Part shown: in pieces, positions 50,285 through 62,597 of the stretch
Numbering within the stretch: the stretch's first letter is position 1
Layout of the letters: the number at the start of each line of letters is the position of its first letter
DNA from: Plecoglossus altivelis
Lineage: Eukaryota; Chordata; Actinopteri; Osmeriformes; Plecoglossidae
NCBI GenBank assembly: GCA_036571765.1
Contig: BROE01000010.1
Coordinates: 6,254,832 to 6,318,831, forward strand
Direction: 5' to 3'
DNA: 64,000 nt
The notes under the pieces: model-generated
Databases searched by the model: none
What the model saw: only the letters and a program-made list of their open reading frames with translations
What the model was told of the DNA's origin: nothing
Made by a program: the position numbers and the translations under genes

Positions 50285-51604
50285 GCACAGAGCAGCCCCC
50301 CACCTCACAACTACCCTCCCCCCAGTCCCAGACCAGAGTACAGCACTTAAGGTAATGCAAATAACGAGAGGGCTATTTTAAGACTGTGTCTTCACTATGG
50401 CCAGGACGGGGGGACAAAGACACAAACGGAGCGTTCAGAATTTCTGTCACGTTTTCGGCCATGTCCTCTTTCTCCCTCCCTCCCTCTCTGTCCAAAGGCT
50501 CACTCGGGTCCAGAATGTCCCCAGAACTAGCTTGCACCAGCTCACCGCTGCGTATGAGTCATTCGCCCGCTTGCTATCTCCTCTTCTCACATGAAGTCAA
50601 GTAAACCCTTCAAATGTGTACATCGACAGTGAAAATAATTAACATTTAAAATAAACGATTTTTGCTTTGGCCAAATTCCTTGGTTTTAGTATCAAGTCAT
50701 TGTCTTTAGCCCAGAAACTCTGAACAGATAAATAACAAACATTAGGCTACATTGCTAAATGATATCATTTATTAAATGGTTTTCTTTTCTTTCAGGACAT
50801 CAAAAAATAAATAAAGATTTTAATCATCTGTAATCTCCCACCTGTCTAATGTGAATGATCTTCACTGTACCACCTTTATTTGAATAGCCTGTATTTGTCC
50901 ATATGTTTATAAATATACACATTGTCACACACAAAAAACTGTACATTGCTGTTGACAACAAATATATATATATATATTAGATATTCTAAATTGAAACCTG
51001 CCCTACTGTTTTGCTGCAACACTTACTGTTCAATTTTGCAAATTACAAATAAAACACACATATGTACACGTCAACTACATATGGGTGAAGGATTCGCAGA
51101 ATCATCAGTTGAGATTTTACATTCATCTTCAAGTTTCTTCTGTCTGGCCTTGGGAAGACCTTCACCGCGATAGCAACTGCACAGTGGACACTGTCGACAC
51201 AAACCACACCCTGCGAGCTGCATTAAGGCAATATCTAGATTTTTAAACATTTTGCCTGCTGCTTGATTTGATTTATATTGAGTATGAAAACGAAACTGGC
51301 AGCTATAATGTACCTGACACAAAATAATTTTTTATCAGCAAGTACAATGCTTCACAGGGCTTCGACTATTAGAAGTTGACTATTGTTACTAATTGTATAA
51401 GCTCTACTTATTAAGGAACAGTATATGGAGGATTGTTTTGGGAAAAGATTTAGTTGAGACGCACTAAATCTTTCAGTTAGTCTGATAGATAATATACAGC
51501 ATGTCTACATTGAGTGTTTTCAACATCCAGAACCAGTAACAGATGTATGGACCAAACAGAAGAAAAGGCCCTGTAATTCATCTCATTCCTAAGAAGGTGA
51601 TTAT

Positions 51605-51624
51605 CAATCAATCAATCAATCAAT
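51605..51624. repeat. (TCAA)5 microsatellite
   Basis: Short tetranucleotide repeat. A similar (ATCA)n stretch is at about 26571-26588. Confidence 0.85.
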
Positions 51625-52047
51625 GTTCCACGTGATCTTATTTACCCTTTGTTTTCCTCTTTTAAAATACCGGAAGCTCTATTTATATTCACTTGCAATT
51701 CAGAGAACAAAAAAACAAAATGACATCATGTAATGTGTGGAGATTTAGACTACAGTTAACTGTTAAATACAGCACATAAAATGACACTTGATCATCATCC
51801 TATATCTTTTCACATTTATCTTAACATGTGTTGCTTGTTCCATGTTGCCATCCTGAATCCTTCAGCTTCTTGTTTTCCTCCCATTACTATGAGGTCACAA
51901 CACCTACTCTGGGAAGATTCTGTTATTGCTTTGTTTTAAGTGTTGTATGTTGACCAATCAGGTCAATCAGAGAAAAAACGTCTTTGTCTTTTATTCTCAC
52001 ATCCCCTCTCTTTCCTGCTGTGACTTCATTAAGACTCTTATCTTTCG

Positions 52048-52053
52048 TTTATT
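52048..52053 (-). terminator. slc5a7: Candidate polyadenylation signal, slc5a7
   Basis: Reverse-strand AATAAA (TTTATT on the + strand) about 270 bases after the slc5a7 stop codon; a second lies at 51990-51995. Assigned by position only. Confidence 0.35.
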
Positions 52054-52318
52054 GTTCTGCAGCACTTGTGTTCCACCTCCCCATCCCTCCATCGCATTAC
52101 TTTCCTGATCATCAGTCATGTCCAAATAATCCCTTTGCCGTGACTTAGGGAGAGTAAAAATATGACGCAAAATATAACACAGTTCAAACAAAGAAATATC
52201 TACATGGAAGTCTTCTGGTATGTCTTACTTTTGATGTGGGAAGATGGACTTGTGATTCTTGTATCATCAGTGCTTGAGGGTTGGGTAGGAGATTGTTTGA
52301 GGTTCTCCCTAGGTGCAG

Positions 52319-55300
52319 TTAGTCGAGTTTGTGGTCGGGGGAGTCGGGGCTGGAGTCCTCCTCATCCTCTATGGCGGTGGGGAGCGTGTCCCTCCGGGTG
52401 AAAGTGGCGGCCAGCGTGACGCTGAGGCGGGGCTTGACGGGCGCCAGCTCCGACAGCACGATGTTGTTGGAGCGGGTGACCAGCGTGGTCTTGTCCATAA
52501 TCTCCCCGCTGTGCTTGGACACCACCGCGTCCAGGAAGTCGTATTTGTGCGACAGCTTGCCGCTCTCGAAGAGATACTTGGCCAGGTAGGAGAACGCCAC
52601 ATTGCCAAGAAACGAGGCCACCATGGAGACTGTCTTGAAAGGAAACTTCTGGACCACCACTTTCTCTACCACCCCGGTCAAGTGGTGCACGCGATCCTCG
52701 ATGACCCAGCCTGGGTAGTAGATGAAGGGGGGAAGCTTAAGGTAAGGCTCTCCCCCGCCAATACGCAGCACCATGCCAAACAGGTAGGCCGCCACCGAGC
52801 CGTAGGTGTTGGTCCCCTTGACAAAGAGCACGCTGAGCAGCTGGGGGAAGATGATGACGTACACCAGGTCGGAGCTCAGGTACCACAGGCCGTACACAGT
52901 CCCTGTTACCAGGGCCATGACGGTGGCCAGCCCGCCAAACACGAAGATGGTTATCCTCATGACCCACACAATCTCGGTGTCAGAGGCCTGGAGAAACACA
53001 ACATTAAAGACGTGGTTAACGACATCAGAACATTAGATACCTAAAGTCAGAGAGAAACGAGGAAGAAAACACATTCAGCTTGGTTACAAAGTCCCTCACC
53101 GACTGACGGAAAGCCATCTGGTAAATGTTCCGAGCGAACATAGAACTAGCTGATAAAATGGAGGAGTCGGCCGATGACATCACGGCAGCCGACACTGCTC
53201 CCAGACCAAAGAAAGAGACAAACGGCGGGCATAGGTGCTGAAGCACTATGGGTAATATCATGTCAGCTTGCTCTTTCTCCTTGGGAGTCACGGGGCCGTA
53301 GGATGTTTGGTTCCAGTCTAAAGAATAAAAAGTGGAAGGAACCCAAAGTCATCAAACATATCCATTGCTGTAGCTGTATTCATGTGAAAAGATTTTCTAC
53401 ATGTGTTTTAAACAACAGTCAGCATTTCCATGTCCCTCCCTACATCCCAATAGTTTAACAAAATTTCTGAATCTGATTGATTATCGTTATTATCCATCGC
53501 AACAGGCTGAAACAGGCTGATTCCCTTTCGTCTCCTCTTCTGTGACTAAACTTCTGTTCAGCCAATGAGTCGCAGCTACTTTGATGCTGGGAAACCTGGA
53601 GAGGAGTCCTAATTTGGTCCCCTGCTTCCCTCAGATGTAATATTTACAGAGGCCTCGTCGTTAAACGGAGCCCTCCTCCATAATGGATGAAGGGGGCCAG
53701 CTGCTCTTATTTACAGAGCTGCCAGAGATCTGAGGGGAAACACTCTCCACCCTGGGGTGCCCCCCTCCTGGACAACTCCTACTCATGACTCTGTGTGTCG
53801 ATGTGTGTGTTTGTGTGTGTGCGATGGAGTGCCTGCACGTGTGCGCTCACCTGTGGACGCCCCTATAGCCCCTATGAGAACGGAGGGGACGGCCATGACG
53901 AGGCAGCCGAAGGCGGCCAGGAAGGAGAGCACCTGAGCGTAGGTAGCTGAAGAGGCAGAAAGAACCCGTTGAAAATACACCTGCCAGGGAATCCCCCCTA
54001 ACATCTAGGAACAGAAACGGCCATGTAAATACAGACACCACACATACACACACTGAGCAGCAAAGCACACACATGAAACTATTGTTTGGTAACGCCTGAT
54101 TGGCATCAAAACATCAGTGTGGCAACAAGAGCATAAGCTAACATCGGCACAGCACCACAAAGCACGAAAGAGCTGACATCTCATATGCTCATCAGTAAAT
54201 ACAAGGATTGCTACAAATAAGGAAATACATTACATAAGATGGACACATAAGACGCTTGACCAGTACTAGATGATAGTTTGAGCGTGTGTGTGTTTGAGTG
54301 TATATTCACCAGCAGGCAGAAGTTGTCCACCCAGACCCAGGTGTCCTCTCTAGCAATGCTGCCTCGCCACGGTGCTTGGTAGACTTGTGTCACCGCGGTA
54401 ACGCCAATGTCGGACACGGCGGGATTGGACAGGGCAAATGGAACACTGACCCACTGAATCAGAGACAGACAGAGTCACTTAGGGACGTGTAGCACAGAAC
54501 AGAACGTAATAAAAACAGAGGAAGCATTCAGCTAGTTATGCGTAAGAAAAAGACAAACAAAAAGATCATGTTAAAACCTATGAATTAATAACATTTTATT
54601 AAATGATTGGTATTGATTATACCAATATGTGAAATAAAAAAAACGTCAAACAAAAGTATCATTTTGACTGTCTATCTTAGCCTCTTATTGCTGGTACTAC
54701 TATGAGAGTCATCAGTGTGAATGATAGGTGTTTGGCTTCATGTCCTGGTGACTCACCAGTCCCAGGAAGATGCAGAAGAGCTGCACCACATCAGTGTAGG
54801 CCACTGAGTACAGCCCCCCCACCAGGGTGTAGAAGATGGCGATGAGGGCGGAGATCACCACGGACATCTTGATGTTGATGTCGACGATGACGCTCAAGGT
54901 GGCTCCTGAAGGTTGGATGCGAAGGCGGATAGAAGGAGAAAGGGAGGGATGGAGCACGAGAGAAGGAGAGAGAGAAAGAGACAGAGTGAGAAAGAGAGAG
55001 TGAGAAATACAGTGAGAAATACAGAGGTAGATAATGCGGTTTGGGTAAATCTTTTGCTGAATTGTATGTTTTTGTAATTCAAGTTCATAATCCAGCCCGT
55101 TTATTAGTTCACAAGGAATGAAATCCATTTCAATGTCACCATCTTGAACGTACCCAGAGCAGACAGGATGGCTGCCGACCAGAATATCTCTCCCATCAGT
55201 GCAGGTATGAAAAGCAGCCCCCCCATCCTCTTTCCATAAATCTGCTGAAAGGGGTCGAGCATGGTGACATAACCTCTGGAACGCATGGGCTTGGCGAAAA

Positions 55301-55950
55301 ACAGGCCACCTGTGGACAACAATGCCTGTTTTAGTAGTGTACTAAACGTTGAATTGGAGTGTCATAGGGTGTGAGTCAATCAAGAGGTCCCATACCTACG
55401 ACTAGACTCAGTGCGTATCCGAAAGGGGCTTGTGCCCATGCCAAGCCATAGCCTGGAAGGTACACGTATTCAGCAGTGCCATTGATGTAGCCCCCTCCCA
55501 CCCAGGTCGCTAAAAAAGACAGACTAAGTCACAAAATGGTCGACGGAAGACCGTCCAAAAGAATATTAAGGTTACAAAAACTTAAAAAATTGTTTTTTCA
55601 CTTTGAACAGTGTCGTGATAGTGGCAGAGAATAATTTATCATTTATAATTTGATTTACAATGAAAATGCGCAGGAAACTTAAAATAAATTAAGTCCACGT
55701 TAATAACGAGAAAATAACTAATTTAAAATATGTACATTTTAAAGTACCTGACTCAACCATACTTACCAGTCATGGTAAATCCGCCAACAAACAAGCCGAT
55801 GTCCCGGCCGCCAACCATGATAGTTTCACTCCGGTCGGTCCCCTCCGCCTCGCCTGAGTGTTTGTTCTTCCATGCCGCCCAGATTCCCACAACGAGAATA
55901 AGTACATAAAAGATAGCGATAGCTACCAGTCCCTCAACATGGATGGTCAT
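52319..55950 (-). CDS. slc5a7: High-affinity choline transporter CHT1, 8 coding exons
   Basis: Na+/Cl--dependent choline symporter of the SLC5 family that supplies choline for acetylcholine synthesis at cholinergic terminals. Exons in transcript order: 55950-55767, 55509-55396, 55309-55154, 54905-54757, 54453-54310, 54004-53851, 53317-53100, 52987-52319. All introns are GT-AG and phases join, giving 595 residues (human 580). The N-terminus MTIHVEGL matches MAFHVEGL. Later blocks are nearly invariant: GIWAAWKNKHSG, TATWVGGGYINGTAE, GLFFAKPMRSRGYVTMLDPFQQIYGKR, GGLYSVAYTDVVQLFCIF, GGIPWQVYFQRVLS, SAAVMSSADSSILSASSMFARNIYQ, GLWYLSSDLVY. The C-tail keeps DKTTLV, matching the DKTILV endocytic motif of mammalian CHT. 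There is an insertion of about nine residues around VHHLTGVVEKVVV before QKFPFKT. Teleosts can have two copies; I cannot tell which this is. Confidence 0.95.
53600..53760. other. Intronic segment with repeated TATTTACAGAG motif
   Basis: In the slc5a7 intron between the last two upstream-facing exons, atatttacagag (53640-53651) and ttatttacagag (53708-53719) recur about 68 bases apart in balanced-composition sequence free of simple repeats. It may be an intronic regulatory element; no exon is supported here. Confidence 0.25.
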
Positions 55951-56004
55951 TGTCGCTCCAGCTGAGCCTGTGGTCTTCGTTAGGAACGAGATGGCATTGA
56001 GACC

Positions 56005-56680
56005 TGTTCGACACATTGAAAAGTGTCATTAGAAAATAGCCAAACGCATTGCTTATATTGTTAACAATTGTATTAGTTTGGTCATTGTCTTCTCAGATAG
56101 ACAGACGGGGGAAATGGTTCATGACAAGGTATTTGACAATTTTCCATGGCAAATATCTTTCACAATTTTTTCCAGCAAGCTAAACGTTATATAAACGTTT
56201 TATGTTTTGTTTTCTGACATTATTGGATGTGCGTAAAAGTAAATTTACGCGCATCTGTACGGCTGGGTTTAAAATCCCTGTTTACACATTCTTTACTTAT
56301 TTAGTCATAGATAAGTTATACGTGTTACTAAAACAAAATGGGCTGTATTACTAATAAAAATGACTCTGGTAAAGATAAATATCACTTTCTAAGAAACTAG
56401 TAATCTGGCAACTATTTCATCACGTCAAACAATTTTAAATAATAACTTTTTTAGACAATATTTTTGACATCAGTTACTGATGAAACAAACACCGGATATT
56501 AATAAAACGACTTACTTGGCTTATTATACTCATGTACTGGGCACTTGAGGCGGTAGTTCCTTTACTGTGTTGTACTGATGTCCAACTGAGAAGAACGCGC
56601 GCGCAATCCTTCTTTGGGGCAAAGCAGTCATCAACTAGAGTTTAAAGTGTGCGTGGTTTTCCCCGGTGACTTATAAGGGA
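56005..56680 (-). promoter_or_regulatory. slc5a7: Candidate slc5a7 5' non-coding exon and promoter
   Basis: A reverse-strand acceptor (gaacag|GTCTCAATG) at about 56005 precedes the start codon by 55 bases. Upstream, a strong donor AAGCCAA|GTAAGT ends an exon at about 56517, and a TATA-like CTTATAAG lies at 56670-56677 on the reverse strand, about 150 bases further back. This matches the usual CHT1 arrangement of a non-coding first exon. The transcription start would be near 56640. Inferred from signals only. Confidence 0.45.
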
Positions 56681-58984
56681 GATCGGAGTTGTCGTCAGAC
56701 GTCCTATGTGCACGCACGTCAGAGAAAATTTGAATGTCCTATTCATGAGTATTCGTTGTGCTTTTGAATAAAGACGCGTCATGGGAGATTACGTTTGTCT
56801 TTGAGTGTGTTTGTGAGAATGCGCACAGGGTCCATTTTCAGTCTCCATACTATAGAAGTCTTTCTCCAGAGGAGACATGCAGTTGCTGTTCATTTTTCTG
56901 ATCTTACACTTCTCATAAACGTTCATAAAAAAGACTATTCTTCCTGTGTGTACATTTGAACTAAGCGGGATTTCCAGGACCCTTTTTACGACCAGACGAT
57001 TAAATCAGATGCTCTAAACCCGTCATGTTCGGGTCTTAAAATGACCGTCCGTCATTTAGATAAAAAAATATAAGATATAAAGTAATCTTCAGAGATCTCT
57101 AAAACTTTTTAGAGACTTTCAAGCGTACGCTTTCAACTCCAGTTGCAGAGTGGCGCGCTGCATTTAATGGACACATTCACATGGATGTGGATGTGATAGT
57201 CGCCTAATTAGCTTTGACGTATCTGACAGGCAGCAGCTTGAGAAACTCCAATTAAGTTAGGCCCAAGACTGCTGCGCACTGTAGTAGATATCAGGCTCCC
57301 TTGTAGGCGGAGCTGGTAGAACCCGTCTCATTTGAAGCCTCAGTGACATTTGCTATAAGTGCTACTCAATTCATTCTAAAATAAGGAGGTATTACGATTT
57401 TATATCATCAGACAATCAGGAGCAGGTAGATGGGCTGATGCTTTTAAAACTGTGGGCCTAAAGTCTAGCACAAATATGCCAACTACAAATGGAATAGTCT
57501 TAGAAAATGAATCAGAATTACCCACTCTAATACTGTGGCAATGTAATTGTGTGATGGGCCGGGCAGAGGGTTTAACTGACGAAGACTGAGAGCTCTAAAG
57601 GGCGGGGCTCAGGAAGAACTTCTATGCCGTTTCGTCTGTTACATTGACAGTAAAACCCATGAAAATGTCAGTAAGTGCGGCGACTTGTAACAGCTCACCA
57701 GGATGAAGTGCAGAGGCTTTCTAGCGAACAGAAATTTATGATTCATCTACGTCCAATTTGTTAAAAACGTAGTTATATTTATTTGTAATGATTTGTAGGT
57801 TTATGGTCTTGTTATGGGTTATCAATAAAACTACAACCAGAAACCCGAAAGTGATTAAGTGGCGTTTCCAGCGGTTCAGTACCAAGGACAGCGACCACGA
57901 ACGCCATAACGGAGACAGATACTGTCTGCTTACGCCTCCTACAGTCAAAATCTAGAACCGCTGTTGGGCTGCTGGTTCAGTTCTAATTAAGTCACCGGCA
58001 GATGGCTCGCACGCCCTCCAAGCTGCCTAGTAAGCAGGACCACCACAAAGTGTCTGCTAGTGGTCGCAATCACAAACACCCCGAAATTGTTAACGAAATC
58101 ATGTGAACGAGCCCGGTGTCGCTGCTAAGGAGCATCTGTCCGTGGCACCGTAAAAGGCGTGCTGAACAGAGGTTGGTGTGTAAGGGAAAATTAGTTAGTT
58201 GTTAATTAGTTGTGACTTCAAATGATAAACATATACTTGTTTATTTTGCCAAAGCACGTATATGATGTACATTATAGACAACAATTGAATTAAAAGTCTC
58301 TACAGTAGATGCAGCTTTGTTATTACAATCTATACAATAACTGTGGATACGTTGACTACAAACAATCCAGACACTATCTCATCATATTAACTTTACAATG
58401 AAGAATGGGAAAGACTGGACAATCCACTAAGACTTTATATCACCTGAGCACCAAAATGTACTGTGACTTAGCAAGAACAGTTTAATATTCAAATATACAA
58501 TCATAGAACAGAATGCATTAATCAACTCTTCTATAAAAACCCTTCTTTAATCCGCAAAAAAAGTACCTGCTATTGTAAAAACCAAGCATAATATAATAAA
58601 TGCAGGTTCCAAACAGACTGGTAAAGTTGGGATGACAGGAGATGACATGTTTACATTGCTTTGTCAAACTGCATTAATGAAAAGTCCTAAACATACTGTT
58701 ACCATGCAAACTACAGGGAGGCAAGTATAGCCTTCCATTAGCAGTGTAATGATTTGAAAATGAAAATGAGCATATTTGTCTCAGCTGACTGGTCATAGAT
58801 AAGGCATCATATCTATCATTGTTTCCAGGACTAACATGAGAATTAACATTAACCTTTTTATACACACACACACGCACATATATACACATACATATATATG
58901 TATGTATACATGTATGTGTGTGTGTATATGTATGTATGTATATATATATGATATACCTCTCTCTATATATATCTCACCAAACAC
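56681..58984. other. Intergenic region between slc5a7 and arl6
   Basis: About 2.3 kb without a supported exon. A moderately GC-rich segment around 57540-58160 has no gene. A self-complementary CA/TA/TG tract lies at 58862-58955. The right end is probably arl6 3' UTR. Confidence 0.55.
58862..58955. repeat. Self-complementary (CA)n-(TA)n-(TG)n tract
   Basis: A CA-rich left half (tacacacacacacgcacata) is followed by TA-rich centre and a TG-rich right half (gtatgtgtgtgtgtatatg), so the block can fold on itself as a long imperfect hairpin. It probably lies just beyond the arl6 3' end. Confidence 0.75.
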
Positions 58985-58990
58985 TTTATT
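58985..58990 (-). terminator. arl6: Candidate polyadenylation signal, arl6
   Basis: Reverse-strand AATAAA (TTTATT on the + strand) about 415 bases after the arl6 stop codon. Another is at 58240-58245. Assigned by position only. Confidence 0.35.
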
Positions 58991-59404
58991 AAATAACTAT
59001 CTAGTACAGTTATTGCAAAAAGATCAACTGAAAGCATATAAATCATATTGAATGTTCTTTCGTTTTTGGAGGTAAACCTTTTCCTCTCCAAAAACCAAAC
59101 TGCCAAGTCTCCATTAAGACAGAACATCTTCTGTTAGCAGCAGAAGTTACACTCTAGCACACCCTCCTACATCTGCTCACCTAACGAGGTGTTCCTAACA
59201 GCTGCTTCTAAGGCCAGCTTCTCACTCACAAACGCTGCAGATGGAAAATGGGTAAGTGTCTGGCCGGCTCCACCAAGTGGGTTTGAAGAGATGGCAAGCG
59301 TGTGTGTATGGGAAGTAGGGTGAGGATTCCCAACATGGTGGGACCGTTGCGGTGGTTACTGTTTCTATGGTGCTGGTGTTTCCCCTGGGAGGTTCTCTAT
59401 GCCC

Positions 59405-61391
59405 TCACGTTCTCATCGTTCTGATTTGATCTGGAAACAAGAACAACAATAAGGAATCTGACAGAGGAGGTTCAGGGGTCATGACGATGTGTAGTCAACA
59501 GCGCTCTGAATATGGACTCATTTTAATTTCTTCGGCCGGTGGAAGCATTGCTGTATACACAACCAAAACACTGAATGCACTCATCGTGTTCTGAAATGAA
59601 CTGAATACAATCAAAGTGCACTAGATCAATAAATGGTGTGGTTTTCTTATAATATGCACCTCAAAGAATAAGTAACAATTCCTGATTCCGTGTCATACTA
59701 ACATTGTTGAGTGGCGCTAAAAAGATGCATAAGGATGATAAATACAAGTTATGTAGGGATACATTGAAACTGTGAAGGAAAAGGTAACTGCAAACATAAT
59801 TATTTAGGCATGGACACAATGAAACGTATAGAAGCAGTCTAAACCTAGTAAACTAAAGTGAGAAGGGACCTTCTACCATATTACACTGCTACAAACTAAT
59901 TCAAGGGTTCGGTTAACACAACACGACTGGAAGATCTTACAGGAAATACTCACAGTGAAATTTGCTCTAAAGATGTTGTGAAACCAGATAATAAAAGCAG
60001 GAAAGAAAAATAATTGTGATGGGAAATGATTGAGAAAATGTATTTCAATATATCCCAGGTTTGAGCAAGTGTCTTCAATAAGATAAATATGAATGAAAGT
60101 GAGAAGGATAACAAATGCTACCTTGTAGCCAGTCCACTCCTTCTTGTAAACCCTCTCCTTTGACAGCATCACTGGCACTGAAACAGACACAAAGCAAAGG
60201 TCATGTCAGTGATTCCTCAATGACAAGGAATCCTGTTCTGTGAGGAGCACTATACAGCGAGTGTGTGTGAGTGTGTGTGAGTGTGTGTGAGTGTGTGTGT
60301 CCCTACCAGATGTGCCAGGGTTTGTCTTTTATGTTCTCCAGACAGAGGAGCTGGGAGACTTTGACTGAAGACAGGGCGTCTCGAACATCCATCTTGTTGG
60401 CAAAGAACAGGATGGGTATCCTTCTATGCTTTATGTCTGCATGCAATGGAACAGAGCTCATGCAAAATCCAGCAGTAAAACAAACATTAATTCTGACTAT
60501 AATCTCGTCATATTTCTTATAACAGGTATGCAGTACACTTGGTTAGTGTATTTGTTGAAAAAAACAAACATAATCCACACAGTTCTTGGAAAGACCTTGG
60601 GTACAACATGAATCCACACCCGACCAAATAAATGGTTGGCCAACAACAAACCTGGATGATTAAAGAGTGTATCCAACTCTTCTTTAGCTACCACCATTCT
60701 CAACTTGTCACTGCTGTCGATGACAAATATGATGGCTTGACCTTCCCTTGGGGAACACAACAAGACAAAAGTGAAAAGGACTTCCTGGAGAATGGTCATG
60801 GGATTCCAATTCTAAGGGGACAAAAACTCACTTGTAATAATGCTCCCACAGGTTCCTGTATCTTCCTTGGCCGGACATGTCAAAAACTGTGAAGGAGAGA
60901 CTGGAGAGGAGAAAACAGTGTGGCTTGACAGTTGAAGGCATCTTTCATCTTCAATAAATGGCATTTCAGAAGAGACTAAATACATGCTTGCATACATTTT
61001 ACCATTAGGTGTGACACCACTGGGGAGGAAAACCGTTGCTGCTGCAAAGCTCAAAAATGATTTCGAACACTAATATGCCTCAAAAATTACCTTGAAGTCT
61101 TGAATTTTTCGATACTGAAGCCAATAGTTGGGACAATGTCTTGGGCTTGGGCCTGCATGACCAAATAAACGAGTATTCATGAAGGGGATGTAGCCTAGTA
61201 TTAATTTGTCACGATGACACAGCTAGTTAGTTTATATAAAATTGCGAGAATGAGAATAAAGACCTTACATTGGATGGTTTGAGTTGATTGATGATGGTTG
61301 TTTTCCCACTGTTGTCCAGTCCCAGACACAACACGTTCACTTCCTTCTTTTTTAAACCGAGCCATCCCGCTAGTTTGTCAAACAGCCCCAT
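59405..61391 (-). CDS. arl6: ADP-ribosylation factor-like GTPase 6 (BBS3), 7 coding exons
   Basis: Arf-family small GTPase that recruits the BBSome coat to membranes at the base of the cilium; human loss causes Bardet-Biedl syndrome 3. Exons in transcript order: 61391-61269, 61152-61091, 60900-60832, 60746-60652, 60436-60307, 60177-60122, 59430-59405. Phases join to exactly 186 residues, the human length. Gly2 is the expected N-terminal lipidation or membrane-contact residue. The P-loop is GLDNSGKT (24-31), switch I threonine T50 in PTIGF, switch II DMSGQGR (69-75), the guanine-specificity motif NKMD (130-133) and CASDA (160-164). The C-terminus DQIRTMRT matches human DQIQTVKT. Identity to mammalian ARL6 is very high throughout. 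A 5' UTR acceptor (tcactag) lies about 23 bases before the start, implying an upstream non-coding exon. The last coding exon has only eight codons plus stop. Confidence 0.96.
60258..60300 (-). repeat. 10-bp GTGTGTGTGA tandem repeat beside arl6 exon 5 donor
   Basis: Four units of gtgtgtgtga on the + strand, CA-rich in the transcript. The array starts immediately after the six donor bases gtaggg (60306-60301) of arl6 intron 5. Confidence 0.9.
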
Positions 61392-62452
61392 TGGCAGGTT
61401 TATTCCAGATCAACTAGTGACAGAAGAAAACAGACCATAAAAAATAACAAACTAACGGTAAATATCAGGCAAAAGTGGTATTCGACTGAGATACCGATAG
61501 CCCTGCAGGTGACTGCAAAAGTACCTACAGTAACGTGCAGGTAAACGATAATCCGCTTCTAATTGTAGCTAACTAGCTAGCTACCAACCAGTGTAATCAC
61601 ACTACATAAGCAAATCGACTGACTTTAAATTATTGTGCACATTTTCAAACGAGTCAGTCATTTACCACTAGCCATACAACGTACAACATAACTAGCTCTA
61701 GCTATCAGAAACAGCTGGTAAACTACCTGTATTTCTGGTTAGCCGCTACGAGTAGCTACAGAGGCTAAGTTTGGTACAGTACTGTAGGCTACTTTAGCGA
61801 GCAGTAGCTTGTATTAGCAAAGGTTAGCAAATAAGCAGCATCTCCCCCTTGTTTAAAATCCTTGTACCCGCAAATAAAGGCCGAAATCGCGTTACAAAAT
61901 GTTGCTTCGACAAAACGAAAGAGCACAATATCGAAATGTGTCAGCCTGAAGACACGTTTTCATTCATTTTGTCACTCCTGACTGTAAGTTGTGAAGCCAA
62001 ACACAGAAGACTATTTACGCCGAGTTGCCAGGAGACGACGATGACTTATAGCTCAAGGACACCACCTACTGGACTAAATCATGGATTCTACTAACAAAAA
62101 TACACCTTTTCACTGTCAGACAAATCGAGATGCATTTCTAAGTGCAATAAATCAAGACGCGTTTTAATCGGCAGTTTCTTTAATAAATAAACATTCAGCC
62201 TATGTTGCAATCCAGATCATAGTCCTAATAAATTATACAAAAATAAACTACAACATCAAAAAATGAAAGATAATTCATTCAGTGCGCTACTCTATTTCCC
62301 AGAGTGCTCAGTGTCTTGAAGAGGGCTGTGGCCCACTTTGCCCTGAGCATCTGTTGTACAGATCCACCTGTTGAGAGTCCTCTGTGTCCAAAAAATATGT
62401 TCATCAATGTTCAAGTGTGAAATGAATGAGGCTGTTTATTTGTGAGAGGAAT

Positions 62453-62480
62453 TGTGTGTGTGTGTGTGTGTGTGTGTGTG
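62453..62480. repeat. (TG)n microsatellite
   Basis: Uninterrupted TG run of about 28 bases. Confidence 0.9.
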
Positions 62481-62597
62481 CCTCTCAACATTGGCACGTC
62501 TGCTTTCCAGAGACCCATCGATACCCTGTGTGTTAACCCATGATTGATGAAGTATTTGTAGTATTGGCTGCCATCCACTTGCATTCCTTCTACACCT

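Larger units (their letters stand above)
36546..52047. other. Large gene-poor interval between lrrc3 and slc5a7
   Basis: About 15.5 kb without a supported coding exon. The left 1.5 kb should hold lrrc3 5' exons. From 41.8 to 50.3 kb the DNA is crowded with GA, CT, CA and G/C-run repeats, listed separately. Between them are two spots that look regulatory rather than random: 48010-48320 (18-base shared motif, CRE-like site, TATA-like box and splice donor) and 49910-50000 (TAATTGTTAATTATCATGAG-type homeodomain motif). The right 1.5 kb is AT-rich and may include longer slc5a7 3' UTR forms. Confidence 0.5.

Noticed and set aside
52313..53044. 243-residue open frame on the + strand across the slc5a7 last exon
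   Set aside because: It lies antisense to well-supported slc5a7 coding exons, spans an exon-intron junction and shows no family resemblance. It exists because GC-rich codons of slc5a7 leave few stops on the other strand.
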